Shown: in pieces, positions 8,101 through 10,283 of the stretch | How positions within the stretch are numbered: the first letter of the stretch is position 1 | Layout of the letters: every line of letters starts with the position of its first letter | Assembly: GCA_900088475.1 (NCBI GenBank) | Contig: FLMG01003313.1 | Location: 1-10,283, forward strand | Length of the DNA: 10,283 nucleotides | Origin: Hyphochytrium catenoides | Lineage: Eukaryota > Sar > Hyphochytriomycetes > Hyphochytriales > Hyphochytriaceae | Reading direction: 5' to 3' | Notes under the pieces: model-generated | Told to the model about the DNA's origin: nothing | What the model saw: only the letters and a program-made list of their open reading frames with translations | Databases searched by the model: none | Made by a program: the position numbers and the translations under genes

Positions 8101-9891
8101 TCTCATTATCTTCACTTTCTGCTGGACCCGCTTGTCTCTCTTATGGGCGCAGAAGCAGACAACGTCTCCTTCCTTCTACAGCTTCTTGATAAAATGAGCC
8201 GACTGAAGGATGCTGTGACTGGGTAAGTTTGTCGGTCGACTAGCGCTTCTACTTTTCAGCAATTGACAGAGTGGTCTGCGCGTCCTAGAATTCAAAGGAT
8301 TAAGGTTAGCCTCACTACGTCTACTTGCATATAACTCCTTCAAATATCTTTTGTAGGGATTCTGAGAGAATCAGCTTCCTAGTTGACCAAGCAGTGTCAA
8401 TTCTTAAAAGAAAAATCAAGAATCAAGAAAACCTGAAGCCATTCCCAGGTCAGAATCATCACATTAGTCTCATGACTTCCATCTTGATCACCTATCTCAC
8501 TCTACGCCTGCTCCATCCCACAGGTTCCATATTTATTCCCGAGTCACTTTACTCCGTTAAGAATGGAACCAAAGGCGCCGTTAGAAGAGATTCAGCTGGA
8601 TCGTCTGCAGGGGGACCAGGAAAAGCCTCTCCTGCCGTTAATACCAGTTTCAGCAGTGATACTCCGGACACGGAGCATCCATCCTCCCCCGCCGGACTGT
8701 CGCCTAAGCCAAAGAAGCATGTAAGCTCTCTCTCTTGAGTCTCCTTTGAGCGAAAAGTTCTCGGGACGCTATAGTTCCACACTTTGAGACAGTGTCTAAG
8801 GCCCTTCATTCTGCGCGCCTCGCAGATTCATATGCAGAAGTTCCGCAACGCTAATGGAAAGGTCACGTCTCCTGCACCACGCAAGGATGAAGATAAAAAA
8901 GCCTCGAAGAAGCGCAACATGAAGGAAGGAGACGGGAGCTCTTCCTCAGGTTAGCAACGAATATTGACGATGCAATTTGAAGGGAAGAGAGGAAGGAAGA
9001 GATGAACAAGCAAGCGCAGGACTCAACTTCGCTTCATTATTAATAGCGCTAGCCCTGGCTCAATCGACCACTCAAGTCCACAACTACGTTAAACTGTTCT
9101 GATGGTGATATTCTCCTGTTATCCAGCTAAGAAGGGGCCCAAAAAACGTCTCTCTGTTGAAGGCAACGCATCAAGTAAGAAGAAAGGGAAAGAAACTCCA
9201 CCTCCCTCACGAGTGCAGCCATCTCGGAGGGCCCGACCTGTGGTGGAGATGGCAGACCAAGACAGTGATGTCGATCTCTCACAGGGTCACGAAGGCGAGG
9301 AGGAACAGGATCAGGAAGAGGAACGAGAGGAGGAGATTGAAGAGAACCGGTATGGAGTCAATAGGAGAGCGAGGTTGAAGGACAGACAGGAGCAAAATGA
9401 CTGAGAGAACGGGATCAGTTTCTTGCTATTTGCGATACTTCGTCCCAACAGTTTAACCCTTTTCTCCTGACTTTTCGCAGTGGTCGACCAGAAAAGCCAG
9501 GAGCCAGTGACGAGGAAGATGTTCAAGAACCAGAGCACAGTGAGCCTGAGCCAACGCCATCTGGTCCCAGCTCGCCATCTCCTATGCAGAGACGGAGGGG
9601 GAGAGGAGGAGTTAGAAGCGAGCTTGATTCCGTCTCCTCTGCAACTCCTTCTTCCACATCGCCCTCAGGAAAGAGGAAAAGCGGCAGAGAGACTAAGGCC
9701 AGTCCAGCCAAGAGGACAAAGAAGGATGTGAAGGTATATATACGGCCATTGGTCTCTTTGTGTTCTGAAACTCTTTGTACCCTTAGCCAGGCTCTCTCTT
9801 TCTTACCTATGCTTTCGTGTCAACTTACCGCTCCTTTGTCTGTGTATAGGCTCCTGTGCGCGCCAGCACACGTGTCCGAGCTGCTCGTTAG
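1795..9891 (+). CDS. PDS5: Sister chromatid cohesion protein PDS5
   Basis: The 27-exon model gives 1462 residues; human and yeast Pds5 are about 1280-1450. PDS5 is a HEAT-repeat subunit that binds the Scc1/Rad21 kleisin of cohesin in the nucleus. With Wapl it helps release cohesin; with Eco1 and Sororin-type factors it keeps cohesion. Seen here: KRLRDLHEALQ opening (about 78-88), APKAPY (135-140), the block LLEDLA-like YYVLESLATVKS near 175, VRQETVALLGRLF (344-356), FLGRFKDVS, RLADPDWEVRRKA, IPIRKETMTGLAQVY (458-472), and MPEYLVPYALHLIAH (1082-1096), all in family order. From about 1195 the tail is low complexity, Ser/Pro-rich and charged. The start at 1795 is the first in-frame ATG after a TGA at 1762 and has a favourable context (G at -3, G at +4). 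Stop TAG is 9889-9891. Family identity is certain; a few splice ends may shift. Confidence 0.95.
4846..4914 (+). repeat. Imperfect direct repeat within PDS5 intron 12
   Basis: Unit 1 (4846-4877) and unit 2 (4886-4914) share TGACTT, CTGCGTT and the run CTCACTGTTCCTTG, differing by a three-base gap and small changes. Each unit carries a CTGAC-like branch site and a pyrimidine stretch, but neither contains the acceptor at 4936. Confidence 0.75.
5249..5275. repeat. Perfect 8-bp inverted repeat in PDS5 intron 13
   Basis: CCTGTCAT (5249-5256) and ATGACAGG (5268-5275) are exact reverse complements with an 11-nt loop that itself contains the palindrome TGGTACCA. It lies near the middle of a 243-nt intron. 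I see no snoRNA boxes around it. Confidence 0.5.
5902..6180 (+). other. Long purine-rich PDS5 intron 15 (279 nt)
   Basis: GTGCGT donor and CTTCTCAG acceptor, phase 0, joining GDEVKTKK to ISAKLVEFC. Bases about 5963-6025 are almost all G and A on the coding strand, unlike the pyrimidine-rich neighbours. A second donor-like GTGAGT sits at 6004. Retention would add 33 codons and stop at 5998-6000. Confidence 0.65.
7667..7998 (+). other. Longest PDS5 intron (intron 20, 332 nt)
   Basis: GTGATT donor, CTATGTAG acceptor, phase 0, joining KGKDAIK to VLLMPEYLVPY. The protein alignment expected for the family has no gap here, so no hidden exon is needed. The content is pyrimidine-rich and I see no RNA gene or ORF of note. 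Confidence 0.8.
8449..8523 (+). other. In-frame, stop-free PDS5 intron 22 (75 nt)
   Basis: GTCAGA donor, ATCCCACAG acceptor, phase 1. The length is a multiple of three and no stop occurs, so retention would add 25 mostly hydrophobic residues between KPFPG and SIFIPES. The spliced form is favoured because it ends in a normal pyrimidine/CACAG acceptor and the added residues do not resemble the family. Confidence 0.65.
8524..9891 (+). other. PDS5: PDS5 charged C-terminal tail with AT-hook
   Basis: Residues about 1195-1462 are rich in Ser, Pro, Lys, Arg and Glu and have no HEAT pattern. Basic clusters include AKKGPKKR (1291-1298) and AKRTKKDVK in exon 26, likely nuclear signals. A strongly acidic run lies near 1340-1362. 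The AT-hook core RGRP (1365-1368) is made by joining exons 25 and 26. RRRGRGG in exon 26 may be a second weak hook. Vertebrate PDS5B also carries AT-hooks in its tail. The last exon adds a short basic end, APVRASTRVRAAR. Confidence 0.75.
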
Positions 9892-10097
9892 GTGACTAGC
9901 ACAGCACAGCTACTGCATGAATGCCTTTCTAGGTCTTTGCTCTTTTTAAGTCTCTATTTCTTCTTTGTACACCTAAACGTGGAACTCTTGCATTCAGCAC
10001 TGTGCAACTGGGTAGAGGTTACGGCTATTCATCCTCATGCCGGAGCAATGCGAGTCCATCATCTCCCCAGAGTGGTGACAGCAGCCTCTGCTAATAT
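9892..10097 (+). other. PDS5 3' flank
   Basis: The stretch after the TAG stop is T-rich around 9935-9970 and has no convincing coding frame: a run of codons from 9892 lacks an initial ATG and resembles no family. It probably holds the PDS5 3' UTR and terminator. I see no AATAAA; AATATA at 10093 is the nearest A/T-rich element. Confidence 0.55.
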
Positions 10098-10283
10098 ATG
10101 AAATGCATACATATCTACCTACGTCTCTTTCAAGCCTCCATGGACCCCTTTCTCTCTATTGTTAACCTTCTCATGCTCCTGTACCAGCGCGACGACACTC
10201 TAGCGCTCTTGCTAGAGCGTCATGCTATACGGCGAACGTCAAGTGAGCGTGACCATTATCCACCAGCAACCGCTACCATGTCT
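10098..10283 (+). CDS. Possible first exon of a third gene, 3' partial
   Basis: After a TAA at 10092 the frame has ATGs at 10098 and 10140 and stays open to the window end (62 or 48 codons). From 10140 it reads MDPFLSIVNLLMLLYQRDDT, then a Leu-rich and a polar, Arg/Ser/Thr-rich stretch. I recognise no family. The second ATG has the better codon content and a purine-free context (TCC before ATGG), so the start is unsettled. A stop-free run of this length is not rare by chance. Confidence 0.3.
   Translation, partial: MKCIHIYLRLFQASMDPFLSIVNLLMLLYQRDDTLALLLERHAIRRTSSERDHYPPATATMS
10194..10221. repeat. Inverted repeat near window end
   Basis: GACACTCTAGC (10194-10204) pairs with GCTAGAGCGTC (10211-10221) at 10 of 11 positions around a 6-nt loop. 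It falls within the possible third gene, where it encodes the Leu-rich stretch, so it may simply reflect codon sequence. Confidence 0.45.

Larger units (their letters stand above)
2165..8448 (+). other. PDS5: PDS5 HEAT-repeat body
   Basis: Residues 82-1184 (exons 3-22) form the helical HEAT array that binds the kleisin and Wapl. The APKAPY motif at 135-140 lies in exon 4 and corresponds to the APDAPY loop of vertebrate PDS5, known to contact the YSR motif of Wapl and Sororin. Later helices keep HEAT signatures such as LADPDWEVRRKAV and QDPEARVRQ. A polar, Gly/Glu/Lys/Gln-rich insert of about 35 residues in exon 14 (5533-5622) interrupts the array and is probably a disordered loop. Confidence 0.85.
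1795..9891 (+). other. PDS5: PDS5 exon map (27 exons, 26 introns)
   Basis: Exons: 1795-1858, 1930-2108, 2165-2272, 2395-2481, 2570-2793, 2980-3106, 3207-3298, 3379-3526, 3662-3857, 4035-4180, 4349-4546, 4626-4787, 4937-5158, 5402-5641, 5761-5901, 6181-6374, 6500-6631, 6835-7123, 7280-7360, 7463-7666, 7999-8222, 8357-8448, 8524-8720, 8826-8949, 9127-9349, 9481-9733, 9850-9891. I chose each junction so that the frame stays open and family motifs join without a gap. All introns are GT-AG. Acceptors are 14 CAG, 11 TAG and one AAG. Only five donors begin GTAAG; the others are relaxed, including two GTTCGT. Intron lengths are 56-332 nt (total 3708 nt). The least certain ends are intron 4 (AAG acceptor), intron 15 (279 nt), intron 22 (in-frame) and intron 25. 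Confidence 0.82.

Noticed and set aside
8223-8356. Micro-exon around 8289-8305 in PDS5 intron 21
   Set aside because: Including it forces the next exon into a frame with an immediate stop; direct splicing keeps the frame and motif spacing.
9892-10101. 69-codon open run after PDS5
   Set aside because: It begins with GTG, not ATG, is Leu/Phe-rich from T-rich 3' flank sequence, and resembles no protein.
1-10283. A novel defence, mobile or biosynthetic system
   Set aside because: The window is almost filled by two conserved housekeeping genes; no transposase, repeat array, integrase or cluster enzymes were found.

Overview
The window is nuclear DNA from an intron-dense eukaryote. It carries one incomplete gene, one complete long gene and possibly the first bases of a third, all on the + strand. 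Both recognised genes become open only after many short GT-AG introns are removed (56-332 nt), and the standard code applies. Short introns, about half CAG and half TAG acceptors, CTRAC-like branch sites and a compact layout would suit a fungus, an alga or another protist. The protein sequences do not settle which, so I leave the lineage open.

Region 1 (1-748): the 3' part of a four-exon gene for an Mpo1-like (DUF962/YGL010w) membrane protein, a family of ER 2-hydroxy-fatty-acid dioxygenases. The N-terminus lies off the window. The protein ends in KKAQ, which fits the dilysine ER retrieval signal.

Region 2 (749-1794): about 1 kb with no gene I can recognise. It holds an imperfect hairpin (959-1011), a perfect E2F-type box (1449-1456), a small basic ORF, and a long, nearly open frame broken by one stop (1422-1859).

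Region 3 (1795-9891): one gene in 27 exons for the cohesin regulator PDS5 (1462 residues by my splice model). It has a HEAT-repeat body with the APKAPY version of the Wapl/Sororin docking motif, then a charged C-terminal tail with basic clusters, an acidic run and an AT-hook core (RGRP) formed across a splice junction. The exon lengths sum to 4389 nt, an exact multiple of three, and every junction keeps the frame.

Region 4 (9892-10283): 3' flank, then an open frame from 10098 or 10140 running off the end. It may be the first exon of another gene and has no recognisable domain.

The two recognised genes have unrelated jobs (sphingolipid/fatty-acid catabolism and chromosome cohesion). I see no operon-like logic, mobile element, CRISPR array, tRNA or rRNA. 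The points of interest are mainly in PDS5 gene structure and in the unexplained 1 kb upstream of it.
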